From CAVXXB01 sp963765585 (lineage in GTDB: Bacteria > Calditrichota > Calditrichia > JAJRVZ01), in contig CAVXXB010000008.1 of assembly GCA_963765585.1 (NCBI GenBank), positions 1 to 64,000 of the forward strand: a stretch of 64,000 bases of DNA, written 5' to 3'. The notes beneath the pieces were generated by a model that saw nothing but the letters and a program-made list of their open reading frames with translations, ran no database searches and was not told where the DNA came from. Shown piece by piece: positions 29,483 through 38,580 of the stretch. A program made the position numbers and the translations under genes. Positions within the stretch are counted from its first letter, which is position 1. Every line of letters begins with the position of its first letter.

Positions 29483-29842
29483 ATGGAATTAAGTAATATT
29501 AAATATGGTGACGTTGCAGTCATATCAGTCTCGGGTAATATAAAGGGTTGTCCTGAAGCAGAGATGATTCACGAATCGATAAAGCAGTTACTCGAAGAAA
29601 ATATGACAAAATTAGTAGTAGATATGACAGATGTTCATTGGGTGGGGAGTGTGGGCATCGGGGCTATCATCGGGGGCTTAACCACTGTGCGTCACAAAGG
29701 TGGCGATCTGCGTCTGGTTGGAATAAATCATAAAATTCAAAATCTGTTAACCATTACAAAACTGGATGGTTTGTTTCAGGTGTATGATGATATCAAAAAT
29801 GCAATTGGCAGTTTTGAAATTTCCCAGGAATCGGTGGCATAA
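29483..29842 (+). CDS. STAS-domain anti-sigma-factor antagonist
   Basis: The 119-residue product is a single STAS domain. VAVISVSGNIKGCPEAEMIH gives the first strands. LVVDMTDVHWVGSVGIGAII carries the conserved Asp and the serine normally phosphorylated by a partner-switching kinase (the S of VGSVGIG). LRLVGINHKIQNLLTITKLD and GLFQVYDDIKNAIGSF complete the fold. Family members bind RsbW/SpoIIAB-type kinases to free a sigma factor, or regulate other outputs. No kinase or sigma gene is adjacent, so the partner is elsewhere. Confidence 0.88.
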   Translation: MELSNIKYGDVAVISVSGNIKGCPEAEMIHESIKQLLEENMTKLVVDMTDVHWVGSVGIGAIIGGLTTVRHKGGDLRLVGINHKIQNLLTITKLDGLFQVYDDIKNAIGSFEISQESVA

Positions 29843-29881
29843 TTTAGTATTATGGCATCTTATTACATTCGTTGACAGGAT

Positions 29882-30095
29882 CATTGGCAATAGGCAATAG
29901 GCAATTGGCCATTGGCTACAGGCAGTTAATAACCAATTTCAAATCTTTAATCTCGAATTCAATATTACCGGCATCCAGCATCTTGTATCTTGTATCCAGC
30001 ATCCCCGACAAGTCGGGATCTCCGCTTCGCTCCGATCAGCATCCAGAATCCAGAATCATTATCTTGCATCCTGCATCCTGTATCCTGCATCCCAG
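29882..30095. repeat. Long heptamer array interrupted by a 36-40 bp hairpin element
   Basis: 29882..30007 divides into 18 successive heptamers: CATTGGC, AATAGGC (x2), AATTGGC, CATTGGC, TACAGGC, AGTTAAT, AACCAAT, TTCAAAT, CTTTAAT, CTCGAAT, TCAATAT, TACCGGC, ATCCAGC, ATCTTGT (x2), ATCCAGC. At 30005..30040 a different sequence intervenes, beginning CCGACAAGTCGGG and containing TCCGCTTCGCTCCGA. The words ATCCAGA (x2), ATCCTGC and ATCCTGT then resume to 30095. CAGCATCC appears on both sides of the insert. The array ends 2 bp from the lysC stop codon. Confidence 0.88.
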
Positions 30096-30097
30096 TT

Positions 30098-31489
30098 TTA
30101 GTTTATATCTGTTGCTCCACCGGAAGATTTCTCAATAAAATTATGATGCAATAACTTAACGGTTTTATCGATATCCTTTTCATCAATGATAAACATAAAA
30201 CTGATCTGCGAAGACACCTGAGATATTAATTCGAGTGTTACATTTTGCTCCGAGAGCATTTTGATAATTTTCCAGATTAACTGCGGATTTTTCTTTATAC
30301 CCTCCCCAACAATACTCATAATAGCTTTATTTCGCTCAATAGAAATCTCACCAAGATGTTCAATTCTATTTGACAGATGTTGCAAATCTTTTCTGCTCTC
30401 GATGGTTAAGGTTAGTTTTGTAGCCGATTTTGATACCAGATACACACGTTTTCCATGCTCAGACAGATGCCTGAAAAATTCACCCATAATTCGCGGTGAT
30501 AATAATAGGTGAGAAGATTCCACCGTAAGAAGTGTGATCCCTTCTTTATAAACTACAGATTTTATGACATCCACATCGTTTTCATTTCTTTCGGATACAA
30601 TGAGCGTTCCTGGCTCATCCGGGAGATGTGAATTGAGCACACGTACCGGAATTCCTCGCCCAAGGGCAGGTTGGATGGATGCCGGATGTAACACACGGGC
30701 ACCAAAATAAGCAAGTTCACAAGCTTCCTCAAAAGTCATATACCTGAGCGGACGTGCTTCGGGTATAATTGATGGATCTGCGGTCAGAATACCGTCAACG
30801 TCGGTCCAGATCTGAATTTCCTCAGCTTTTAAAGCCGCACCAATTATAGAGGCACTGTGATCCGAACCATTTCTGCCTAATGTTGTAGGCGCTCCCTCGG
30901 TAGATTGCGCTATAAATCCCTGGGTGATGATCATTTCGCATTCATTGATAGCCGGTAATAAGAACTCGTTCGATCTTTTTTCGATCTGTTCCAGATCAGG
31001 CATGGTTTCATCATGCTCTTTGACCGTTATCATGATTTGCCGCGCATCAAATAGTTTTATATTTATACCTGATTCTTTTATCAACGTATATAGAATTCTG
31101 GATGACAAGAGTTCACCCGTGGACATAATGGCATTGACCACGTCTTCACTTTCGATACGAATGGTTCTGGTGGCATTCAATAATGTGAGTAAACTTTGTA
31201 ATTCTTTATGAATAGTGTTTCTGAGGCTGGAAAGAATGTCCTGCGAATCGAACAAATCCTGTGCCGCCTGAATGTGCAACGATTCTATTTTTGCAAATGT
31301 ATCTTTTAATTCATCCGGTTCCTGATTTACTGCGTACTGTACCGCCTGTTCAAGCATATCTGTGACACCTGCCATGGCAGAAAGCACTACAACCGGTTTT
31401 TGTGATAAATGACTTTTTATTATTTCTGTCACATTTTTCATCGCAGCTGCATCCCGAATGGATGTACCGCCAAATTTCATAATAATCAT
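30098..31489 (-). CDS. lysC: Aspartate kinase
   Basis: The 463-residue product starts MIIMKFGGTSIRDAAAMKNV, the KFGGTS signature of aspartokinases. The kinase domain continues with VVVLSAMAGVTDML, MSTGELLSSR, GRNGSDHSASIIGAAL and IWTDVDGILTADPSIIPEAR. Two C-terminal ACT domains cover about residues 310-455. It catalyses the first step from aspartate toward lysine, threonine and methionine. It is monofunctional, since no homoserine dehydrogenase is fused. It lies 182 bp downstream of metX on the same strand, behind the SAM-riboswitch-controlled metY-metX pair, so methionine control may extend to it. The ACT domains imply allosteric feedback. Confidence 0.93.
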   Translation of the reverse strand: MIIMKFGGTSIRDAAAMKNVTEIIKSHLSQKPVVVLSAMAGVTDMLEQAVQYAVNQEPDELKDTFAKIESLHIQAAQDLFDSQDILSSLRNTIHKELQSLLTLLNATRTIRIESEDVVNAIMSTGELLSSRILYTLIKESGINIKLFDARQIMITVKEHDETMPDLEQIEKRSNEFLLPAINECEMIITQGFIAQSTEGAPTTLGRNGSDHSASIIGAALKAEEIQIWTDVDGILTADPSIIPEARPLRYMTFEEACELAYFGARVLHPASIQPALGRGIPVRVLNSHLPDEPGTLIVSERNENDVDVIKSVVYKEGITLLTVESSHLLLSPRIMGEFFRHLSEHGKRVYLVSKSATKLTLTIESRKDLQHLSNRIEHLGEISIERNKAIMSIVGEGIKKNPQLIWKIIKMLSEQNVTLELISQVSSQISFMFIIDEKDIDKTVKLLHHNFIEKSSGGATDIN

Positions 31490-31580
31490 TATTTTTGTTC
31501 CTCGTATATTTCCAATTTGACATTTCCTATGGAACCTTGTACCGATTGATAAAAGATCCTTTCAGGATGACCCATTTTAC

Positions 31581-31679
31581 AGGGACTCAGGGACTTAGGA
31601 ACTTAGGTGCTCAGAGCATTCTCCAATCTCGAAAATCTAATTTCTATTTCCCAATTCCTAATCTCTAATCCCTATTTAC
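31581..31679. repeat. Octamer-then-heptamer array overlapping the metX stop
   Basis: 31581..31620 reads AGGGACTC, AGGGACTT, AGGAACTT, AGGTGCTC, AGAGCATT. 31638..31679 reads TAATTTC, TATTTCC, CAATTCC, TAATCTC, TAATCCC, TATTTAC. The last unit includes part of the metX termination codon and its final codons. Confidence 0.8.
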
Positions 31680-32812
31680 TTTCAATCTCCGCAAGAAATA
31701 CACCTATATATTCATTCATTTGCTCAAATTCTACCAAAAATGCATCATGACCAAACTTTGATTTTATCTCCCGGTAAGTTGCCCCCGGAATCTGGTCGGC
31801 GATGGTTCGTTGTTCGTGGGCAGGATACAATATGTCAGAATCAATTCCCAGACATAATGTGGCTGCCTTGATCGTGCCTAAAGCCTGTGCAACACCACCT
31901 CTGTCACGTCCTACATCATGCAGGTCCATAGCATGCGAAAGGCGCATATATGAATTTGCATCATAACGGTTCACCAGTTTTTCGCCCTGATATTTAAGAT
32001 AACTCTCGACCTGGAATATATTCTCGATATTCGTCAGCGATGCATCATCTCTCAACCGGTTGCGCTGGAAGCGCTCATTAAATATGGTGTCGGCACGATA
32101 TGATATCATGGCAATTTCCCGCGCCAGGCTCAGACCCTTCCGTGGCTGGGTGTCGTATTCTCCTGAGTTCCAGTCCGGATCATTCATAATGGCCTGTCGT
32201 GCCAGATGATTGATACCGATACACCAGTCTGAGTGGCTCGCGGCGGTAGCGATGGGAATTATTGCCTTCATAAAATCAGGATACATGATGGCCCATTCCA
32301 GGGATTGCATACCACCCAGCGAACCTCCTGTTATGGCCAGTAATTGCTTTATCCCGATTTGTTCTAAAAAAAGGTGCTGAAGCTTTACCATATCACGGAC
32401 AGTAATGATCGGAAAATCAGAGCGATATGGTTTTCCAGTGTCAGGATTTATACTTACCGGACCGGTAGTACCATAGCAACTGCCCAGAATATTGCTGCAT
32501 ATAATGTGATATTTATTTGTATCAAAGGGTTTACCCGGACCAATCAGGCCATCCCACCAGCCCGGATAGCCTTTTTTCATCGCTCTTAAGTAATGGTACC
32601 CGATTGACTATTTCATCCGTATTGGCACTGGCGCCAGCTGCATGGGCCTCACCGGTCAGTGCATGACATACAAGAATCGAATTGCTGCCCTCACTGTTTG
32701 GTTTGCCATATTCCTCATAGGCAACGGATAGACGGGGAAGGGCAGTGCCGCTCTCCAGTTGAAAAGGTAATGATTTGTTGTCAATTTCGATTATTTGGGT
32801 TTTTACTTTCAC
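31672..32812 (-). CDS. metX: Homoserine O-acetyltransferase, frameshifted at an A6 run
   Basis: Two frames make one gene. 32812..32531 supplies the N-terminus (LSVAYEEYGKPN, ILVCHALTGEAHAAG). 32580..31672 supplies the rest (GYPGWWDGLIGPGKPFDTNK, IICSNILGSCYGTTGP, ITGGSLGGMQSLEW with the nucleophile Ser, and KFGHDAFLVE with the catalytic His). Dropping one A from the run at 32572..32577 restores DEKGYPGWWDG, the family sequence, so an indel in this homopolymer explains the split. The enzyme acetylates homoserine with acetyl-CoA for direct sulfhydrylation by the adjacent MetY. It lies 82 bp after metY and ends in a heptamer array. Confidence 0.88.
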
Positions 32813-32894
32813 AATCTGTTCCTGTAAGAATCATTTAATAATTCACAAATCTTCCCCGGAAATAATTTCGGGAGAAGGTTCATGATACATTCTA

Positions 32895-34202
32895 CTATAT
32901 TTGGTTTAACGCCTGATCAAAATCTGCAATGATATCATCGATATGTTCAATACCGACTGAGACTCGTATCTGGTCTGCGGTCACACCGGAAGTTTTTTGT
33001 TCTTCAGCACTCAGTTGTTGGTGCGTCGTAGATGCCGGATGTATGACCAGTGTTTTTGCATCCCCGACATTGGCCAGTAAGCTGGCAAGTTTAACACTGT
33101 TGATGAATTTTTTTCCCGCTTCCAGTCCACCTTTGATACCAAAAGAGAGCATTGATCCAAACATACCGTCCCGGAAATGCTTTTTAGCGTTGGCATGATA
33201 GGGATGGGATTCAAGCCCTGGGTACCAGACCCAATCTACGCGGGGATGGGCCTCAAGCCATTTAGCCAGGGTGAGTCCATTCTGGCAATGACGTTCCAGG
33301 CGCAAAGATAGTGTCTCTAAACCCTGTAACAGTAAAAAGGAATTGAACGGACTAATTGCGGGACCCAGATCGCGCAATCCTTCCACGCGGGCCCTTATAA
33401 TAAATGCCAGATTGCCAAAATCACTATCCGGACCGAACACTTCCCAGAAGTTAAGCCCATGGTAACCCGGACTGGGTTCCGTAAACACGGGAAATTTACC
33501 CCCACCCCAATCAAACCGGCCGCTGTCAACAACCACGCCGCCGATTGATGTACCATGGCCGCCAATCCATTTGGTCGCCGAAGCTGTTATAATATCTGCG
33601 CCAAAGTCGAAGGGTCGCACAAGAAATCCACCGGCACCAAAAGTGTTATCAACAATCAACGGAATACCATGTTTATGTGCAACACCGGCAATGGCCTCAA
33701 AGTCAGGAATGTTCAATTTAGGATTACCAATACTTTCGATATACAGGGCGCGTGTTTTATCATCAATTAATTTTTCAAACTCTTCGGGTGTATCACCATC
33801 AACAAATTTTACGTCGATACCGAGCCGGGGAAACGCTACCTTAAATTGATTGTAGGTACCGCCGTATAACAAGCTGGTGGAAACGATATTTTCTCCAGCC
33901 TGAACGATTGTAGTAATGGCTAATAACTGCGCAGCCTGTCCCGATGAGGTGGCCAGGGCAGCGACTCCGCCTTCGAGCGCAGCAATACGTTTTTCAAATA
34001 CATCCGTCGTAGGATTCATAATTCTGGTGTAAATATTGCCGAACTTTTTTAGGGCAAACAGATCGGCCGCATGGTCGGCATCGTCAAAAAGATAGGATGT
34101 CGTCTGGTAAATCGGAACTGCTCTGGCATTAGTTGCCTTATCCGGTTCCTGACCTGCATGCAATTGCAAAGTCTCAAATCTATATTTGGATGTCTGTGAC
34201 AT
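32895..34202 (-). CDS. metY: O-acetylhomoserine sulfhydrylase (aminocarboxypropyltransferase)
   Basis: I start at the ATG at 34202 (MSQTSKYRFETLQLHAGQEP), which has GAGGAGAGG directly upstream, giving about 435 residues. PLP-enzyme motifs of the Cys/Met gamma-family are present: YTRIMNPTTDVFEKRIAALE, ATSSGQAAQLLAI, DNTFGAGGFLVRP, and SATKWIGGHG with the PLP lysine. It makes homocysteine from O-acetylhomoserine and sulfide, the second step after MetX. A SAM-I riboswitch and terminator lie directly upstream, so transcription should stop when S-adenosylmethionine is plentiful. Confidence 0.94.
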   Translation of the reverse strand: MSQTSKYRFETLQLHAGQEPDKATNARAVPIYQTTSYLFDDADHAADLFALKKFGNIYTRIMNPTTDVFEKRIAALEGGVAALATSSGQAAQLLAITTIVQAGENIVSTSLLYGGTYNQFKVAFPRLGIDVKFVDGDTPEEFEKLIDDKTRALYIESIGNPKLNIPDFEAIAGVAHKHGIPLIVDNTFGAGGFLVRPFDFGADIITASATKWIGGHGTSIGGVVVDSGRFDWGGGKFPVFTEPSPGYHGLNFWEVFGPDSDFGNLAFIIRARVEGLRDLGPAISPFNSFLLLQGLETLSLRLERHCQNGLTLAKWLEAHPRVDWVWYPGLESHPYHANAKKHFRDGMFGSMLSFGIKGGLEAGKKFINSVKLASLLANVGDAKTLVIHPASTTHQQLSAEEQKTSGVTADQIRVSVGIEHIDDIIADFDQALNQI

Positions 34203-34227
34203 GTTCCTCTCCTCGTTGTTTTGGTGC

Positions 34228-34264
34228 AAAAAAAAAACCTCTCCGGGAGATCCACGAAGAGGTT
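34228..34264 (-). terminator. Intrinsic terminator of the SAM riboswitch expression platform
   Basis: On the minus strand AACCTCT and AGAGGTT form a stem enclosing about 15 nt, followed by a run of U residues (the A10 run at 34228..34237 on the plus strand). It lies between the aptamer and the metY ribosome site, exactly where an S-box terminator belongs. Confidence 0.85.
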
Positions 34265-34278
34265 AATAATTTCCAGCT

Positions 34279-34390
34279 TCTTATCTCTCCCCATTATTCA
34301 GGGGCAGGAATTAGCACCTTTCTCCGCGATAATTTGCGAAGGGTTGCTAAGGCTTCACAGGGCCTGTTCCCTCAGCCTTTCTGGATAAGT
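34279..34390 (-). promoter_or_regulatory. SAM-I (S-box) riboswitch upstream of metY
   Basis: Read on the minus strand, CTTATCCAGAAAGGCTGAGG starts the aptamer. It is followed by GGCCCTGTGAAGCC, TTAGCAACC, AAAGGTGCTAATTCCTGCC and AGAGATAAG. These are the P1 stem (CTTATC/GATAAG), the kink-turn region, the conserved AGCAACC and the GGTGCTAATTCC core of SAM-I riboswitches. The terminator described separately completes a transcriptional OFF switch. It controls metY-metX and possibly lysC. Confidence 0.93.
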
Positions 34391-34477
34391 ATATGATATT
34401 GCTATCTTATATCACTTATATAAAAATCTTGATTAAGATAAAACTTCAACTTCTTTTTGTCAAGTTTTTCAATAATT

Positions 34478-35521
34478 TTAGTCAAGAATATTTTTTGCAG
34501 CCATTAATTCTGCATTTAACACCGCACCACCGGCAGCACCACGAATTGTATTGTGTACCAGCAATGTAAATTTATAATCGAGAATAGTACATTTGCGCAG
34601 TTTGCCTATTGAGACTGCCATACCGTCTTCCAGATCGCGTTGTAATCTTGGTTGGGGCAGATGAGGCTCCGTAAAATAATGAATTGGTTGCCTGGGTGCC
34701 GATGGTAAATTTATTTCTTGTGGCAGAGATGAGTAACTTTCCCAGGCTTTGATAATTTCATTCTCCGATACAGATTTTTTAAATTTTATCGAAACACTTT
34801 CCAGGTGTCCGTCAATAACCGGAACGCGGTTACAGGAGGCACTGATTTTAAAATCCGCCGCTACGATGCGATTATCCTTGTATTCTCCAAGAATTTTTAA
34901 TGGTTCCGATTCCATCTTTTCTTCTTCACCGTTAATATAGGGAATGACATTTTCAGTAATATCCATAGCCGATAATCCGGGATAACCAGCGCCGGAAATT
35001 GCCTGCATAGTGACCACATGAACCGCATCAATGGCAAAGGCATCGTGAAGCGGCTTTAAGGCCATAGCAAGACCGGTCGTTGAACAATTCGGATTTGTTA
35101 CAATTAAACCACCGGACCATTTCTGAATTTTTGTTATCTGCAAATGATCATGATTCACATCAGGAATAAGTAATGGCACATCTTCATCAAATCGGTGATT
35201 ACGGGCATTTGATACTACGACATAACCGGAGTTGGCAAATTTTTCTTCAATTTCGCCGGCGACTTTTGCATCCAGAGCAGAGAATGCCAGTTTGCAGGGT
35301 AAATCCGGTTTGGTATCAACCACTATCATTTCAGCAATTTCTTTGAATTTTGAACCCGGTATTTTTAAGGGAACGAGAGAACCATATTTTTTTCCTGCAG
35401 AATTCGATGATGCGGCCAGTGATTTAATTTCAAACCAGGGATGATCGCACAAGATTTCGATAAATTTCTGTCCGACACTACCTGTTGCGCCAAGAATAGC
35501 GACTGGAATCTTTTGTTTCAC
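34478..35521 (-). CDS. asd: Aspartate-semialdehyde dehydrogenase
   Basis: This 347-residue enzyme starts MKQKIPVAILGATGSVGQKF, a GATGxVG Rossmann NADP site. The active-site cysteine is C146 in VTNPNCSTTGLAMAL. QAISGAGYPG follows, and CNRVPVIDGHLESV carries the substrate-binding His region. The length and GATGSVGQ form match the archaeal/fungal-type subgroup. It reduces aspartyl phosphate, the product of the aspartate kinase encoded 4 kb downstream. It is transcribed in the same direction, just upstream of the SAM riboswitch, so it is probably not under that switch's control but is grouped by pathway. Confidence 0.94.
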   Translation of the reverse strand: MKQKIPVAILGATGSVGQKFIEILCDHPWFEIKSLAASSNSAGKKYGSLVPLKIPGSKFKEIAEMIVVDTKPDLPCKLAFSALDAKVAGEIEEKFANSGYVVVSNARNHRFDEDVPLLIPDVNHDHLQITKIQKWSGGLIVTNPNCSTTGLAMALKPLHDAFAIDAVHVVTMQAISGAGYPGLSAMDITENVIPYINGEEEKMESEPLKILGEYKDNRIVAADFKISASCNRVPVIDGHLESVSIKFKKSVSENEIIKAWESYSSLPQEINLPSAPRQPIHYFTEPHLPQPRLQRDLEDGMAVSIGKLRKCTILDYKFTLLVHNTIRGAAGGAVLNAELMAAKNILD

Positions 35522-36000
35522 TTACTTTCCTTTGATTAGATTATTTCGGTAAAATATACATTTGTTATAATTTGTACGCAAAAAAAACATTATCTCTTCA
35601 TATAAAATGATTATTTGATCGGATCTTAGGAAATATAATTAGCGGTTGGCAATTGGCCAAAGGGTTAAGAAGATAAAAGGCCAAGAGGCAAAAGGGCTAA
35701 AAGGATCTTACAGAATGACGATCGCGAACTTTCTTACATCCAGCATCCAAATCTTGTTTCCTGTATCCTGCATCCTGTTTCCCAATTAACTTAGCTTTTT
35801 TTAAAATCACGGTCTATTTTGTCAGACCCGTCACAAACTCTTATCATATTTTTTTTAAATATTTTATTAAATAATGATAATAATACAAATGAGACGTAAA
35901 GAATATCATAAAATGGCCGAATTATTTTATACGACGTGAAAATATAAAGTGGTATAAATTAATATATTTGAAATAATCGTTACGATGGCAGATTGAACCG
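35522..36000. repeat. Divergent intergenic region with heptamer words
   Basis: 35641..35705 carries words of the GGCAATT/GGCCAAA and AGGCCAA/GAGGCAA/AAGGGCT types with 7-bp spacing. 35737..35785 carries ATCCAGC, ATCCAAA, TCTTGTT, TCCTGTA, TCCTGCA, TCCTGTT. The remaining ~200 bp before 36001 is AT-rich and must hold the promoter of the response-regulator gene. Confidence 0.7.
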
Positions 36001-37008
36001 ATGGAAGAACTTAGTAAGAATATGGGACTGGAATGGAATGGGGTGGTACCATCCAAAATTCTCATTGTCGATGATTCAACGGACAACATCCGTTTAATTA
36101 CCGAAATTCTGAATCGACAAGAAGAAAAGTACGAGGTACATTCCGCCAGCGATGGACTTGAAGCGATTGATTACATTAAAATGATACAACCTGATTTGAT
36201 CATGCTGGATGTTGTCATGCCGGGAATGGATGGCTTTGAAGTTTGTAATGTGATCAAAAGTGATGAACGTACCCGGTTAATCCCGATTGTGATGATTACG
36301 GCTCTTGACAGCCAACAGGATCGTTTGCGTGGGCTCGAAGCTGGTGTAGATGATTTTGTTTCAAAACCGTTTAATGTGTACGAATTATTAGCGCGGATAA
36401 AAAATCTGCTAAAACTGCGCAGCTATATTAACGAACTTGAACATGCAGAGCAGGTGATTTTTAGTCTGGCGAAGGCGGTTGAAGCAAAAGATGAATATAC
36501 AGAAGGGCATTGTGAGCGGTTATCGATCATTGCAGAAGAGATGGGTAAGGAACTAAAACTGTCTGACAAAGATCTTCAGATATTACGCCGGGGTGGAATT
36601 TTACATGATATAGGGAAAATTGCCATCGATGATGCCATTCTTCTAAAACCCGGACCACTAACCGACGACGAGTTCGAGGTCATAAAACAACATCCGGTTA
36701 TCGGCGAAAATATTTGCCGGCCATTAAAAACCCTGAGACCGGTTCTACCAATTATTCGTTATCATCAGGAAAGATATAACGGTAGTGGATATCCCGAGGG
36801 TCTGAAGGGCGATGAAATACCGATTCATGCCAGAATTATTGGTATTGTAGACTGCTATGATGCACTGACCACAGATCGTACCTACCGTAAAGCATTACCC
36901 GAAGACAAGGCGCTGCAGATTATGGCCCGTGAAACTGAAGATGGACTATGGGATCCGGGACTATTTGAAATTCTTAAAAATTTGTTGCCACGTTTGGAAT
37001 TGAATTAG
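36001..37008 (+). CDS. Response regulator with HD-GYP phosphodiesterase domain
   Basis: The 335-residue product has an N-terminal receiver (ILIVDDSTDN, phosphoacceptor D70 in LIMLDVVMPGMDG, K in VSKPF). An HD-GYP domain follows (EGHCERLS, GGILHDIGKIAI with the HD pair, QHPVIGENI, YHQERYNGSGYPEGLKGDEI and RIIGIVDCYDALTTDR). HD-GYP proteins hydrolyse cyclic di-GMP to pGpG and GMP. All metal ligands appear intact, so it should be active. It is 120 bp upstream of lapA on the same strand, but no kinase is adjacent except the one at 39877. Confidence 0.92.
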   Translation: MEELSKNMGLEWNGVVPSKILIVDDSTDNIRLITEILNRQEEKYEVHSASDGLEAIDYIKMIQPDLIMLDVVMPGMDGFEVCNVIKSDERTRLIPIVMITALDSQQDRLRGLEAGVDDFVSKPFNVYELLARIKNLLKLRSYINELEHAEQVIFSLAKAVEAKDEYTEGHCERLSIIAEEMGKELKLSDKDLQILRRGGILHDIGKIAIDDAILLKPGPLTDDEFEVIKQHPVIGENICRPLKTLRPVLPIIRYHQERYNGSGYPEGLKGDEIPIHARIIGIVDCYDALTTDRTYRKALPEDKALQIMARETEDGLWDPGLFEILKNLLPRLELN

Positions 37009-37127
37009 CTAAAAACATATAAAGTGCCCATCACATTTTCAAATTTCTTGTAATCTATACCTATTTTAATTAATTTCAACAAATTACGGTTTTTTAAGAA
37101 ATTATATCATCTAAGTATGGAGATATC

Positions 37128-37475
37128 ATGCGAGTTATTGGTATATTTTTATGGATAATAATTGGTGCCATGTTATTATGGTTTTTTGCAATGAATCTTG
37201 ATCAATATGTCACAATACAATTTTTTCAGGCAACCTATGAAGATGTGAATCTTATTGTGGTGATATTTATAACTTTTTTTATTGGTACGATTGTCGGGGC
37301 TATTTTATTATCCTCATATGTGATGAGTGCCAAGGCAGAAGTGCGAATCCTAAAAAAAGACCGCAACAAACTGCTTGAAGAACTGGATGGATTGCGCAAT
37401 ATGTCAATTGATGAAATTCCGGATGTTGATACAAAAATTCACCCCGTAGCTAAACCAAATATCGATCAGGAGTAA
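37128..37475 (+). CDS. lapA: LapA-family membrane protein
   Basis: This 115-residue protein has two transmembrane helices (GIFLWIIIGAMLLWFFAMNL; NLIVVIFITFFIGTIVGAIL) flanking a short NLDQYVTIQFF loop. A coiled cytoplasmic tail follows (AEVRILKKDRNKLLEELDGL). This is the LapA (DUF1049/YciS) architecture. LapA acts with LapB at the inner membrane in control of lipopolysaccharide assembly in proteobacteria. The neighbouring TPR gene, 4 bp downstream, supports this assignment. A GGAG ribosome site precedes the ATG. Confidence 0.82.
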   Translation: MRVIGIFLWIIIGAMLLWFFAMNLDQYVTIQFFQATYEDVNLIVVIFITFFIGTIVGAILLSSYVMSAKAEVRILKKDRNKLLEELDGLRNMSIDEIPDVDTKIHPVAKPNIDQE

Positions 37476-37479
37476 ACGC

Positions 37480-38580
37480 ATGGAGCAATCTTTTTCTTTT
37501 GAATTTATACTGATTGTCGCTCTATTTATTGCACTTTCTCTTGGTGGTCTGTATGTGTATTATGATAAAAAACGCGGCAGGCAAAATGAAGATCAGTCTT
37601 ATCTTGAGGGCTTGAAATTTATGGCCGATGGGGAAATCCGGCGGGCCGTAGAGAAGTTTAAAGAGGCAGTCAGACATAACTCTGGTAATCTGGATGCGTA
37701 TTTAAAAATAGGTATTATTCTTCGAATGGAAGGTCTTACCAATAATGCAATCCGGGTTCACAAGGATCTTACCCTCAGAGGCAATCTGAGCGAAGAAGAG
37801 ATGATCGAAGTCAAAAAGAACCTGGCGCTGGACTATTGGGAGGCCGGAAGTTATGAAAGTGCCGAACGATACCTGAATGAGTTAAAATCAAACAAACTGG
37901 TTTTTGCCTGGACGATTCCATATCTATTAAAAATATATGAGGAACGCAAAGATTGGCAGAGAGCCATAGCCCTGTATTCTGAAAGTAAATTAGGTTCCGG
38001 CAAGCAGGGTAAAATCAGACTGGCAAGATATAAAGTAAATCATGGTAATAATGTTGCCCGAGATGGTGATGAAAAAGCAGGCAGAATAATTTTTAAAGAG
38101 GCTATTAAGTTAGATAAAACCTGTGCTGAGGCCTATCTGGCGCTCGGAGATTCATATCTCAGAGAAGATAGGGCATCCGATGCAATAGCGGCCTGGACAG
38201 ATCTTTGTAAAGTGGTACCGGAAAAGGCATACATTGCTTTCGAGCGATTGGAGAAAGCGCTCTACGAGAAGGGGCAGTTTAGCAAGATCGAGGAACTATA
38301 CTCCGGAATTTTATCTGAAAATGAAGATGATAACAGGGCCATAATTGCACTTTCGGACATTTACCGCAAAAAGGGTGAGCTTGATGATGCAATGAAGCTT
38401 TTAGAACAAGCAAAAAAACGTGATGTGGATGAAGATTTGATAAACACGGCTATGGTCATGGTGCTGATTGATAAAGCACAATATGAAAAAGCCGCGAAAT
38501 TAGCCATGGAAATAATTACAAGTAGAAAATCCGGTAATCGAACTTCCCCGGAAATCCAGGATGACCAGGATGACGCGTAG
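37480..38580 (+). CDS. lapB: LapB-like TPR membrane protein
   Basis: The 366-residue product has one N-terminal membrane helix (FILIVALFIALSLGGLYVYY). TPR units follow, such as GEIRRAVEKFKEAVRHNSGN, DAYLKIGIILRMEGLTNNAI, YESAERYLNELKSN, TCAEAYLALGDSYLREDRAS and DDNRAIIALSDIYRKKGELD. The order and spacing match LapB/YciM. Unlike E. coli LapB, no CxxC pairs of a C-terminal rubredoxin domain are visible, so this is a shortened form. It lies 4 bp after lapA and overlaps the SPOR-protein gene by 20 bp. A role in envelope lipid homeostasis is inferred from the pairing. Confidence 0.8.
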   Translation: MEQSFSFEFILIVALFIALSLGGLYVYYDKKRGRQNEDQSYLEGLKFMADGEIRRAVEKFKEAVRHNSGNLDAYLKIGIILRMEGLTNNAIRVHKDLTLRGNLSEEEMIEVKKNLALDYWEAGSYESAERYLNELKSNKLVFAWTIPYLLKIYEERKDWQRAIALYSESKLGSGKQGKIRLARYKVNHGNNVARDGDEKAGRIIFKEAIKLDKTCAEAYLALGDSYLREDRASDAIAAWTDLCKVVPEKAYIAFERLEKALYEKGQFSKIEELYSGILSENEDDNRAIIALSDIYRKKGELDDAMKLLEQAKKRDVDEDLINTAMVMVLIDKAQYEKAAKLAMEIITSRKSGNRTSPEIQDDQDDA

